64,000 nucleotides of DNA from positions 1-64,000 of the forward strand of contig CAILCI010000065.1 in the NCBI GenBank assembly GCA_903832625.1, given 5' to 3'. The notes under the pieces are model-generated. The model had not been told where the DNA came from and ran no database searches. It was given only the letters and a program-made list of their open reading frames with translations. This document shows, one piece after another, positions 1 through 7,427 of the stretch (position 1 is the first letter of the stretch; each line of letters begins with the position of its first letter). Position numbers and translations under genes: made by a program. This stretch comes from an uncultured Burkholderiales bacterium. GTDB lineage: Bacteria > Pseudomonadota > Gammaproteobacteria > Burkholderiales > Burkholderiaceae_C.

Positions 1-134
1 GCATTTTTGGCGTTCCAAAAAACCTTTAAAACTGCAAACTGGCGCGTTTCTCACAAGATGCTAAAAACCGAAGTGTCCACACTATGGACACCTTGGTTTT
101 TAGCATCTCGTCAATACTTATAAAAGCTGTAAAT
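1..134. repeat. Direct repeat copy A (~134 bp) with internal palindrome
   Basis: This stretch is almost identical to 537-670, at a constant offset of 536 bases. Differences are scattered point changes around 16-37 and in the centre of the palindrome. It begins at the first base of the window, so the repeat may extend further upstream. The palindrome is at 57-107. The 3' flank has a run with a TATAAA-like hexamer near 119-125. No coding sequence is visible in it. Confidence 0.9.
57..107. repeat. Palindromic element 1 (23-bp arms, 5-nt spacer)
   Basis: The left arm is 57-79 and the right arm 85-107, with 21 of 23 positions pairing and spacer CACTA at 80-84. The arms run from an outer GATGCT through AAAAACC to an inner GTCCA, mirrored on the other side. 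It could fold as a cruciform in DNA or a strong hairpin in RNA. Both ends carry five A or T, so it could act as a bidirectional terminator, but no gene is seen to read into it. Confidence 0.9.
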
Positions 135-536
135 TTTTAGTGGTTTGGGCGGTTAAAAATTAGCGATTGCGTTGGAATTTCTGGTTGGGTTCAGAAACCC
201 AAAGAATCTGGGCTTGAGTTGAGAAAATTTATAAAATCCAAACGCAAATGCAAAGCAGGTGTAGCAAAGTCATCCTATGTGAAGGCTGGCACGTATTAAA
301 CGCCCAGATGATGCTCATGTTTTGACTGCACAAACTTTGTTTTTTGCAACTCGGCGGCCAAGCTGACCGTGGAGTAAGCAACTTCGGCGGTTTAACACCC
401 CTTGCAGCATTTCAAACCCAAAATTCAACCTAATTCCAAGTTTGATAAAAACCTTGACTGTCCAGGGACTGGACACTTCAGGTTTTTATCAAACTTTATT
501 TTTTGCAAACTACCGGAAAAAATGATTCTGGATTTA
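135..536. other. Gene-free A+T-rich spacer between repeat copies
   Basis: I see no convincing coding sequence here on either strand. It contains a 7-bp stem hairpin at 185-202, a 19-nt direct repeat (CAAACTTTRTTTTTTGCAA at 331-349 and 490-508, one difference), and palindromic element 2 at 439-495. The composition differs from the neighbouring G+C-rich genes, which suggests non-core or degraded sequence. Confidence 0.6.
439..495. repeat. Palindromic element 2 (26-bp arms, diverged family member)
   Basis: The left arm is 439-464 and the right arm 470-495, with 23 of 26 positions pairing and spacer GGGAC at 465-469. It shares with elements 1 and 3 the AAAAACC segment and the GTCCA/TGGAC centre. 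Its outer arms are different (AGTTTGAT instead of GATGCT), yet the two sides still pair with each other. That compensating change suggests selection for the folded form or the dyad. Confidence 0.85.
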
Positions 537-670
537 GCATTTTTGGCGTTCTAAAAAATCTTGAAAAATACCAACTGGCGCGTTTCTCACAAGATGCTAA
601 AAACCGAAGTGTCCATAGTGTGGACACTTCGGTTTTTAGCATCTCGTCAATACTTATAAAAGTTGTAAAT
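537..670. repeat. Direct repeat copy B (~134 bp) with internal palindrome
   Basis: Second copy of the repeat at 1-134, in the same orientation. Its 3' end lies about 157 bases before the start codon of the nuclease-like gene at 828. The flanks of the palindrome (GCGCGTTTCTCACAA on the left, TCGTCAATACTTATAAAAG on the right) are identical in the two copies. Confidence 0.9.
593..643. repeat. Palindromic element 3 (perfect 23-bp arms)
   Basis: The arms 593-615 and 621-643 are perfect reverse complements, with spacer TAGTG at 616-620. This spacer is the exact reverse complement of the CACTA spacer of element 1, although the flanks of both elements have the same orientation. The centre has therefore been flipped in one copy relative to the other. 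Confidence 0.92.
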
Positions 671-827
671 ATTTGTTAGCTTCGGTAGCGAAAGAACTTG
701 CTAGAAAAAGTACAACATTTTTCATATTTTTGCAGAAATAGAAATTTTTTGATGCAAAATTGAATCACAGTGTTGTTCAGATTCAACCTTTTGAGTCTCT
801 TCACATAGCACATCCATATCAAACAAA

Positions 828-1607
828 ATGCAGCAACCAAGAATTACTCAACGTATCAAAACCAAAGCACTAGAACTACTTGATAACCATCCAGAAGGTT
901 TGCGCTTTTCAGACTTGCACAAAGCGATTAGAGACTCCGATCCAACCTTTAATGCCAACACAGTAAGCGGTTCGATTTGGGATCTTGAGGTCACTTATCC
1001 TAAAGAAGTTTACAAACCCTCCAAGGGAATTTTTCAACTTCTTAAATACAGAGCCCAAGAAACCGAAAACGATACAACCAGTCCTGCAGCTGATACAACA
1101 AATAGTAAAACTTCAGAAAAAAATTTCTACCTACCATTTGCCAACTGGCTGATCAATGACATCGAGGACGTTACTCATGCGATTTCACTAGGGGGGAATA
1201 AATTTGGTGGCAAATGGGGAACACCTGACGTGATAGGAAAAAATGAGTCCAAGCGCAGCGACATCATTCAAGGTCCCATTGAAATTGTGTCCGCTGAAAT
1301 TAAAACAGAAACTGCCCAACTGGTCACTGCGTTTGGCCAAGCATGTGCCTACAAGCTTTTCAGTCACAAGGTTTATCTGGTTGTGCCCAAAAAATCACCA
1401 AGTGAAGAAATATCTCGACTTGATGCCCTTTGCCAAATATTTGGCATAGGTTTAGTCTTGTTCAATGCAGATGACCCTGAATCCCCCGATTTCAGAATCA
1501 ATGTTCGCCCTTCAAGACATGAGCCGGATTTGTACTACACCAACGCAAATTTGGCAAAGATAGAAGACCTCTTGTTTCCAAAGACAAACCAGCCAGTGAT
1601 GGATTGA
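828..1607 (+). CDS. Orphan winged-helix / PD-(D/E)XK nuclease-like protein
   Basis: 259 residues. Residues about 5-75 (start QRIKTKALELLDNHPEGLRF) look like a winged helix of the kind found in front of restriction nucleases (HARE-HTH type). After a polar Thr/Ser/Asn-rich linker (about 77-98), residues 99-250 resemble a restriction-endonuclease fold: Asp134 in GTPDVIG, Glu157-x-Lys159 in IVSAEIKTE, and Gln171 in the helix GQACAYKLF. That is the D...ExK...Q pattern of PD-(D/E)XK enzymes. The gene is much richer in A+T than the sugar genes beside it, has no methylase or other partner, and lies directly after the repeat cluster. A solitary restriction, repair or mobile-element nuclease is possible. 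The fold is inferred from motifs and the target is unknown. Confidence 0.6.
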   Translation: MQQPRITQRIKTKALELLDNHPEGLRFSDLHKAIRDSDPTFNANTVSGSIWDLEVTYPKEVYKPSKGIFQLLKYRAQETENDTTSPAADTTNSKTSEKNFYLPFANWLINDIEDVTHAISLGGNKFGGKWGTPDVIGKNESKRSDIIQGPIEIVSAEIKTETAQLVTAFGQACAYKLFSHKVYLVVPKKSPSEEISRLDALCQIFGIGLVLFNADDPESPDFRINVRPSRHEPDLYYTNANLAKIEDLLFPKTNQPVMD

Positions 1608-1678
1608 CCTTATCGAAAACAACTTTTTTCAAATCATTAAACAACACGCCCAATTCTTAACTATTTGGGTACGCAAAA

Positions 1679-1711
1679 GAAGAGTTCTATAAATACTTAA
1701 TTGAACTCTTC
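1679..1711. repeat. Hairpin downstream of the nuclease-like gene
   Basis: GAAGAGTTC at 1679-1687 pairs perfectly with GAACTCTTC at 1703-1711 across a 15-nt A+T-rich loop. No T-run follows, so it is only a weak terminator candidate for the preceding gene. Confidence 0.4.
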
Positions 1712-1747
1712 CGAAAGTCTACACTTGAAGTCTCAAGCTTTTCGAAC

Positions 1748-1760
1748 GTAACTCAGTTAC
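1748..1760. promoter_or_regulatory. Distal operator-like palindrome upstream of hexR
   Basis: GTAACTCAGTTAC is a perfect 13-bp dyad apart from its central base. The same dyad recurs at 1801-1813. The centres are 53 bp apart, close to five helical turns, as expected for two dimers bound on one face of the DNA. HexR autoregulation is the natural reading. Confidence 0.65.
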
Positions 1761-1800
1761 CCCACCAACTCAAAAAACAACAAACTAGCGCAAATACTAT

Positions 1801-1813
1801 GTAACTAAGTTAC
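1801..1813. promoter_or_regulatory. Proximal operator-like palindrome overlapping the hexR promoter
   Basis: GTAACTAAGTTAC repeats the dyad at 1748-1760. It ends 9 bp before a TATATT hexamer (1823-1828) that could be the -10 element, so a bound repressor would cover the -35/spacer region. Because the hexamer is only 6 bp from the hexR ATG, transcription may begin at or next to the start codon. Confidence 0.65.
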
Positions 1814-1834
1814 ACAATCGGGTATATTACGCCC

Positions 1835-2683
1835 ATGCTAGATCGCATTCAAGCCACGCTTCACACGCTGTCTCCTTCTGAACAGCGGGTGGCGCAATTG
1901 GTGCTTGACGATGCGCGGAGTTTTTGCAATCAACCCGTCACCGATTTGGCCGAACGTGCGCAGGTCAGCAAACCGACGGTGGTGCGTTTTTGTCGCAGCA
2001 TGGGTTATGACGGCCTGAGCGATTTCAAGCTCAAACTCGCGGGCAGTTTGAGCGAGGGCGTGCCCTTCATTCACCGCAACGTCAACGCGCAAGACTCTGC
2101 CGACGATGTGCTGGGCAAGGTGGTGGACAACACCGTGGCCGCATTGCTCAAATACCGCAACGATGCCTCCACCGCCACGCTAGAAAAAGCGGTCGAAGCC
2201 ATGGCCTACGTGCACAAACACAAAAAACGGCTCGATTTTTTTGGTGTCGGCAACTCCGGCATCGTGGCGCAAGACGCGCAGCACAAGTTTTTTCGCATGG
2301 GGTTTCATACCAACGCTTTGAGCGATGGGCATTTGCAAATCATGAGTGCGTCTTTGTTGGGCGCGGGCGATTGTTTGGTCGTCATCTCCAGCTCAGGGCG
2401 CACCCGCGATTTGCTCGATTCCTGCGAAATTGCCCGCAAAAACGGCGCCACCACGGTGGTCATCACCGCCTCGGGTTCGACCTTGGCGCAAAGCGGCGAC
2501 ATCCATTTGGCGGCAGATCACCCCGAGAACTACGAGCGCTTCAGCCCCATGGTGTCGCGCCTGCTGCATTTGATGATCATCGACATCTTGGCCACCCGCG
2601 TGGCCTTGCACATTGGCAGTGAAAACTTGCAACCCATGCTGCGCAACATGAAACACAACCTTCTTAAGAAACGTTACTCATGA
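1835..2683 (+). CDS. hexR: HexR, RpiR-family regulator of central sugar metabolism
   Basis: 282 residues. The N-terminal helix-turn-helix domain of the RpiR family (residues about 1-77, with VSKPTVVRFCRSMGYDGLSDFK) is followed by a SIS sugar-phosphate-binding domain (about 120-250, with VISSSGRTRDLLDSCEIARK). In proteobacteria HexR represses zwf/edd/eda-type genes and is released by 2-keto-3-deoxy-6-phosphogluconate. Here it is the first gene of the pathway operon and overlaps zwf by ATGA. The two dyads upstream support autoregulation. The start lacks a clear ribosome-binding site, consistent with a near-leaderless mRNA. Confidence 0.92.
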   Translation: MLDRIQATLHTLSPSEQRVAQLVLDDARSFCNQPVTDLAERAQVSKPTVVRFCRSMGYDGLSDFKLKLAGSLSEGVPFIHRNVNAQDSADDVLGKVVDNTVAALLKYRNDASTATLEKAVEAMAYVHKHKKRLDFFGVGNSGIVAQDAQHKFFRMGFHTNALSDGHLQIMSASLLGAGDCLVVISSSGRTRDLLDSCEIARKNGATTVVITASGSTLAQSGDIHLAADHPENYERFSPMVSRLLHLMIIDILATRVALHIGSENLQPMLRNMKHNLLKKRYS

Positions 2684-4143
2684 CCACAACTTTTATGACA
2701 ACCGACACAGACATTGTGATTTTTGGCGGCGCGGGCGACTTGTCGTTTCGCAAACTCGTGCCTGCTTTGTACATGGCGCACATCCACGACAAGCTGCCCA
2801 AACCCGCACGCATCGTGGGCATTGGCCGCCAAGCGTGGAGCCGCGAAGAATACTTGGCGTTCATCGACCAGCATTCGCCCGCGTTCATCGAAAAAGAATC
2901 TTTCACCGCGCACGACTGGCAAGAGTTTTTACAGCGCTTGGTGTATGTGTCTTTAGACGTCACCAAAGCCAGCGATTACACGCGCTTGAAAGAAGCCTGC
3001 ACGCCCAATGGTTTGCAAGTGTTTTATTTGGCCACGGCGCCCAGTTTGTTCACCCAAATTTGCGCCAACCTCTCGGGCGCGGGTTTGATCAACGCGCAGT
3101 CGCGTGTGGTGCTGGAAAAACCGCTGGGGGTCGATTTGGCCTCCGCCCGCAGCATCAACGCCGATGTGGCCAAGTATTTTGATGAACAGCAAATTTATCG
3201 CATCGACCATTACTTGGGCAAAGAAACCGTGCAAAACCTGATGGTGCTGCGCTTTGGCAATGCGATTTTTGAGCCACTTTGGCGTGCGCCCAACATCAAG
3301 AGCATTCAAATCACCGTGGCCGAAAGCGTGGGCGTGGGCAGCCGCGCTGGTTTTTACGACGGCGCGGGCGCCATGCGCGACATGATTCAAAACCACTTGC
3401 TGCAATTGCTCTGCATTGTGGCCATGGAGCCGCCCATTTCGCTGCATGCCGACGATGTGCGCGACGAAAAACTCAAGGTCTTGCGTTCGCTGCGCAAAAT
3501 GGATTTGAACGACATCAAGCGCGACACCGTGCGCGGCCAATACACCGCCGGCGCGTCTGAGGGCGTGGCCGTCAAAGGTTACAAAGAAGAAGACAACGTG
3601 CCCGCCACCAGCCGCACCGAAACCTTTGTGGCCTTGCGCGCCCACATCGACAACGCCCGTTGGGCGAATGTGCCGTTCTTTTTGCGCACGGGCAAACGGA
3701 TGCAAAAACGCCAGTCCGAGATCATCATTGAATTTGCCGATCAACCGTTTTCTATTTTTGGCAAAACGCCCAACCAGCAGCCCAACCGTTTGATCATCAG
3801 CTTGCAGCCGGAAGAATCCATCCAATTGGAGATGATGGTCAAAGAACCCGGCTCGGGCATGCACTTGCACCCGGTCAAGCTGGGGTTGGATTTGCAGCAA
3901 TCCTCAGACAAACGCCGCGCCGAAGCTTACGAGCGTTTGTTGATGGACGTCATCAAAGGCCGCTTGACGCACTTCATGCGCCGCGACGAACTCGAAGCCG
4001 CATGGACATGGGTCGATCCAATTTTGGCGGGCTGGAAAGAGTTGGACGAAAAACCCCGCGAATATTCCGCCGGAAGCTGGGGCCCCGCCGCTTCATCGGC
4101 CCTGATGGCACGCGAAAACCTGATGTGGTTTGAGGAGACCTGA
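2680..4143 (+). CDS. zwf: Glucose-6-phosphate 1-dehydrogenase
   Basis: 487 residues, normal length for the family. It oxidises glucose-6-phosphate to 6-phosphogluconolactone with NAD(P)+, the entry step of the Entner-Doudoroff and pentose phosphate routes. The dinucleotide-binding motif is near residues 16-22 (GGAGDLSFRK) and the substrate-binding/catalytic motif RIDHYLGKE is at about 170-178. The start overlaps the hexR stop (ATGA). A second in-frame ATG lies 15 bases downstream and cannot be excluded. Its stop overlaps the pgl start by one base, so the genes are translationally coupled. Confidence 0.96.
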   Translation: MTTTFMTTDTDIVIFGGAGDLSFRKLVPALYMAHIHDKLPKPARIVGIGRQAWSREEYLAFIDQHSPAFIEKESFTAHDWQEFLQRLVYVSLDVTKASDYTRLKEACTPNGLQVFYLATAPSLFTQICANLSGAGLINAQSRVVLEKPLGVDLASARSINADVAKYFDEQQIYRIDHYLGKETVQNLMVLRFGNAIFEPLWRAPNIKSIQITVAESVGVGSRAGFYDGAGAMRDMIQNHLLQLLCIVAMEPPISLHADDVRDEKLKVLRSLRKMDLNDIKRDTVRGQYTAGASEGVAVKGYKEEDNVPATSRTETFVALRAHIDNARWANVPFFLRTGKRMQKRQSEIIIEFADQPFSIFGKTPNQQPNRLIISLQPEESIQLEMMVKEPGSGMHLHPVKLGLDLQQSSDKRRAEAYERLLMDVIKGRLTHFMRRDELEAAWTWVDPILAGWKELDEKPREYSAGSWGPAASSALMARENLMWFEET

Positions 4144-4889
4144 TGCACACCCCCGCTTGGATACCCCAAGATTTTGCGCGTGTGCATGTGCGCCAAGTGG
4201 CTGCGCAACACGCCGCCACCGAATTGGCCTTGAACATTGCCCAACACCTGCGCCAAGCCATTGCAGATCGTGGCGTGGCGGTGTTGAGTGTGTCGGGCGG
4301 TAAATCGCCCATCGCCATGTTTGAAGCGCTGCGCAAGCAAGTGCTGGATTGGCGCAAAGTGCGCATCACCTTGGTGGACGAACGCTGTGTGCCCACCAGC
4401 CACGCCGACAGCAATGCCCATTTGGTGCGCACCCATTTGCTCAAAGACTTGGCGGCACATGCTGCGTTTGTCGGCATGGTGACGCAAGAAACCGATCCCC
4501 TGCCCTCACCCATGACTTTGGCCAAAGCCGCAGGTTTGAGCCTGAACGCCGCAGGCGCGACCGATGTGTTGGTGCTGGGCATGGGCGCCGACGGCCACAC
4601 GGCGTCTTTGTTTCCCGAGGCACCCAATTTGGCCGAGGCCTTGGATTTGAACAATCCACACACTTGCGAAGCGATTGAATTGGCCCATCCGCCAGCCAAT
4701 GCGCCTTATGCGCGAATTACCCAAACCTTGGCGGCCATTGTGTCGGCCAAGCACATCGTCTTGCCCATTTCGGGCGCAGACAAACTCGCCACCTTGCAAC
4801 AGGCCTGTGTGGGCGCAGACATGCGCTGGCCGGTTTCGTTTGTGTTGCACCAAACACAAACCCCTGTCGAACTTTGGATCACCCCATGA
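4143..4889 (+). CDS. pgl: 6-phosphogluconolactonase
   Basis: 248 residues of the NagB/DevB type. It hydrolyses 6-phosphogluconolactone made by Zwf to 6-phosphogluconate. Motifs seen are [13 protein letters not shown] (about 50-63), VDERCVP (about 78-84) and [16 protein letters not shown] (about 141-156), the phosphate-binding and catalytic regions of the family. It overlaps zwf by one base and edd by four (ATGA). Confidence 0.95.
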   Translation: MHTPAWIPQDFARVHVRQVAAQHAATELALNIAQHLRQAIADRGVAVLSVSGGKSPIAMFEALRKQVLDWRKVRITLVDERCVPTSHADSNAHLVRTHLLKDLAAHAAFVGMVTQETDPLPSPMTLAKAAGLSLNAAGATDVLVLGMGADGHTASLFPEAPNLAEALDLNNPHTCEAIELAHPPANAPYARITQTLAAIVSAKHIVLPISGADKLATLQQACVGADMRWPVSFVLHQTQTPVELWITP

Positions 4890-6736
4890 CCGCACCGATT
4901 CACGCCCCCCTCCACGCCAGCGTCCAAGCTGTCACCGAGCGCATTGCCGCACGCAGCACAGCCTCGCGCCAAGCGTATTTAGATGTGTTGGCCAACGCCA
5001 AAAAACCCGGCCCGTATCGCGGCGGCATGGGTTGCGCCAATGCCGCCCATGCCTATGCCGCCATGCCCGCCAACGACAAACTGGTTTTGCGCCAAGAACG
5101 TCAGCCCAATGTCGGCGTCATCACGGCTTATAACGACATGTTGTCGGCGCATCACCCGTATGAGCATTACCCCGAGTTGATTCGCCAAGCTGCGCGCCAA
5201 GCCAACGCCACCGCGCAAGTTGCAGGCGGCGTGCCGGCCATGTGCGACGGTGTGACCCAAGGCGAAGACGGTATGGAGTTGTCGCTGTTTTCTCGCGACG
5301 TGATTGCCATGGCCACCGCCGTGGGTTTGTCGCACAACGTGTTTGATGCGGCTTTGTTTTTAGGTGTGTGCGACAAAATTGTGCCGGGCTTGTTCATGGG
5401 CGCATTGCAGTTTGGGCATTTGCCTGCGGTGTTTGTGCCAGCGGGGCCCATGACCTCGGGTTTGTCCAACGACGAAAAATCCAAAGTACGCCAGCAATAC
5501 GCGCAAGGCCTGGCCAGCCGCGAAGAACTCTTGGCCGCAGAACAAGCCGCGTATCACAGCGCGGGCACTTGCACGTTTTACGGCACGGCCAATTCCAACC
5601 AAATGTTGATGGAAATCATGGGACTGCATTTGCCCGGGTCTTCCTTCATCAACCCCGGCACGCCCTTGCGCCAAGCCTTGACCATCGCGGCGGTTCAACG
5701 TGCGGTGGCGTTGTCGCAAAGCACCAACGCCACGGACAAGCCCACGGGCATGGGCTACCAAATAGACGCCAAAGTGATTGTCAACGGCATTGTGGGTTTG
5801 CTCGCCACAGGTGGCTCGACCAACCACACCATGCATTTGATTGCCATGGCTCGCGCCGCAGGTTGGCGCGTGAATTGGGATGATTTTTCTGATCTCTCGG
5901 CGGTCGTGCCTTTGCTGGCGCGGGTCTATCCCAACGGCAGCGCCGACGTCAACCATTTCCAAGCCGCAGGCGGCATGGGCTATTTGATGGCGCAACTCTT
6001 GGGCGCAGGTTTGTTGCACAACGATGTCAACACCATCATGGGCTTTGGTTTGCAGCATTACACGGTCGAGCCTTGGCTCAACAACGGCGAGTTGGCTTGG
6101 CGCGATGTGCCTGCCGAATCGCTCGACAGCCAAGTGCTGCGTCCCGTCAGCCATGCTTTCAGCGCCGATGGGGGCTTGCGCGTGATGCACGGCAACTTGG
6201 GTCGCTCGGTGGTCAAAGTGTCCGCTGTCAAACCCGAACACCGCCAAGTGCGTGCGCCTGCGGTGGTCATCAACGACCAAAAAGAATTGGCCGTGTTGTT
6301 CAAACAAGGCTTGCTCGAACGCGATTTTGTGACCGTGGTGCGATACCAAGGCCCGCAAGCCAACGGCATGCCCGAGTTGCACAAGCTCACACCCATTTTG
6401 GGTTCGCAGCAAGACAAGGGCTTCAAAGTGGCCTTGGTCACCGATGGCCGCATGTCGGGCGCTTCGGGCAAAGTGCCAGCCGCCATCCATCTCAGCCCCG
6501 AAGCGTTAGACGGCGGCATGATTGCCAAAGTCCGCGACGGCGACATGATTGCGCTGGACTGCGACCAACAAACCCTCACGCTGGAAGTCAGCGAGGTGGA
6601 GTTAGCTGCACGTCAGGTCGTCACGCCAGACTTGTCGCATTACCAACGCGGCACCGGGCGCGATTTGTTTGCACTCATGCGCCAACACGCCGCCAAAGCC
6701 GAAGAAGGCGCTTCGCCTTTGTTGCATCATCTTTAA
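4886..6736 (+). CDS. edd: Phosphogluconate dehydratase (Entner-Doudoroff)
   Basis: 616 residues. Iron-sulfur dehydratase of the IlvD/Edd family that converts 6-phosphogluconate to 2-keto-3-deoxy-6-phosphogluconate. Conserved segments include [33 protein letters not shown] and the C-terminal [18 protein letters not shown]; the Cys residues of the first two are candidate cluster ligands. I chose the ATG at 4886 because it overlaps the pgl stop (ATGA) and gives the expected N-terminus; an in-frame start at 4874 would lie inside pgl. Confidence 0.95.
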   Translation: MTAPIHAPLHASVQAVTERIAARSTASRQAYLDVLANAKKPGPYRGGMGCANAAHAYAAMPANDKLVLRQERQPNVGVITAYNDMLSAHHPYEHYPELIRQAARQANATAQVAGGVPAMCDGVTQGEDGMELSLFSRDVIAMATAVGLSHNVFDAALFLGVCDKIVPGLFMGALQFGHLPAVFVPAGPMTSGLSNDEKSKVRQQYAQGLASREELLAAEQAAYHSAGTCTFYGTANSNQMLMEIMGLHLPGSSFINPGTPLRQALTIAAVQRAVALSQSTNATDKPTGMGYQIDAKVIVNGIVGLLATGGSTNHTMHLIAMARAAGWRVNWDDFSDLSAVVPLLARVYPNGSADVNHFQAAGGMGYLMAQLLGAGLLHNDVNTIMGFGLQHYTVEPWLNNGELAWRDVPAESLDSQVLRPVSHAFSADGGLRVMHGNLGRSVVKVSAVKPEHRQVRAPAVVINDQKELAVLFKQGLLERDFVTVVRYQGPQANGMPELHKLTPILGSQQDKGFKVALVTDGRMSGASGKVPAAIHLSPEALDGGMIAKVRDGDMIALDCDQQTLTLEVSEVELAARQVVTPDLSHYQRGTGRDLFALMRQHAAKAEEGASPLLHHL

Positions 6737-6761
6737 GAACATTTTTTATACCTACAACGCT

Positions 6762-7409
6762 ATGAGCACCGCCACACACCCCACGTTCAGCCGCCCCGCA
6801 TTCACCTCGCGCGTGGTGCCGGTCATCGTCATCACCCATGTCGACCAAGCCGTGCCGCTGGCCCATGCGCTGCTAGAAGGCGGCGTGGATGTGATGGAAA
6901 TCACTTTGCGCCACGCCGCAGGTTTGCCCGCCATCGAAGCCGTTGCCCAACATGTGCCGCAGATGCACGTCGGCGCTGGCACCGTCACCCGCGCTGAAGA
7001 AATGTTGCGCGTCAAAAACGCTGGCGCAAGCTTTGCGCTCTCGCCCGGCATGACACAGGCTTTGGTGCAAGCGGCCATAGACCACCAAATGCCCTTCATG
7101 CCCGGCGTGATGACGCCCGGCGAAGTCATGGCCGCACGCGATCATGGCTTTGGCTTGGTCAAGTTGTTTCCTGCCGCACAAGCGGGCGGTTTGGCCATGC
7201 TCAAAGCCATGGCCGGGCCTTTGGGCGACATGCGTTTTTGCCCCACGGGTGGCGTGTCCTTGCAAAACATGGGCGAGTTTTTGAAGCAGCCCAATGTCGC
7301 CATGATTGGCGGCTCATGGCTCACGCCTGTCGATCTGGTTGAGGCAGGCCGCTGGGCCGACATCACCCAACTCGCCCGCGAAGCCACCCAAGCCGCCCAC
7401 GCTGTTTAA
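6762..7409 (+). CDS. eda: KDPG / 4-hydroxy-2-oxoglutarate aldolase
   Basis: 215 residues. It cleaves 2-keto-3-deoxy-6-phosphogluconate to pyruvate and glyceraldehyde-3-phosphate. The class I aldolase residues are visible: Glu46 in GGVDVMEITLR and the Schiff-base Lys134 in GLVKLFPA, matching Glu45 and Lys133 of the E. coli enzyme. GAGTV (71-75) and the phosphate-binding PTGGVS (161-166) are also present. The open frame extends upstream to 6669, but that part overlaps edd, so the ATG at 6762 is preferred. It follows edd by 25 bp. Confidence 0.95.
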   Translation: MSTATHPTFSRPAFTSRVVPVIVITHVDQAVPLAHALLEGGVDVMEITLRHAAGLPAIEAVAQHVPQMHVGAGTVTRAEEMLRVKNAGASFALSPGMTQALVQAAIDHQMPFMPGVMTPGEVMAARDHGFGLVKLFPAAQAGGLAMLKAMAGPLGDMRFCPTGGVSLQNMGEFLKQPNVAMIGGSWLTPVDLVEAGRWADITQLAREATQAAHAV

Positions 7410-7427
7410 CCCACACCGAGCACTGCC

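Noticed and set aside
57-643. Integron attC sites
   Set aside because: The palindromes are long and cassette-like in spacing, but I find no GTTRRRY/RYYYAAC ends, no cassette genes between them and no integrase.
1-670. CRISPR array
   Set aside because: Only two direct repeat copies, far longer than CRISPR repeats, 400 bp apart, and no cas genes in the window.
2953-3900. Long minus-strand open frame opposite zwf (and similar ones opposite pgi, edd and 30-32 kb)
   Set aside because: These are shadow frames of G+C-rich genes: His/Gln/Gly-rich composition, no domain, and fully overlapped by well-supported genes.
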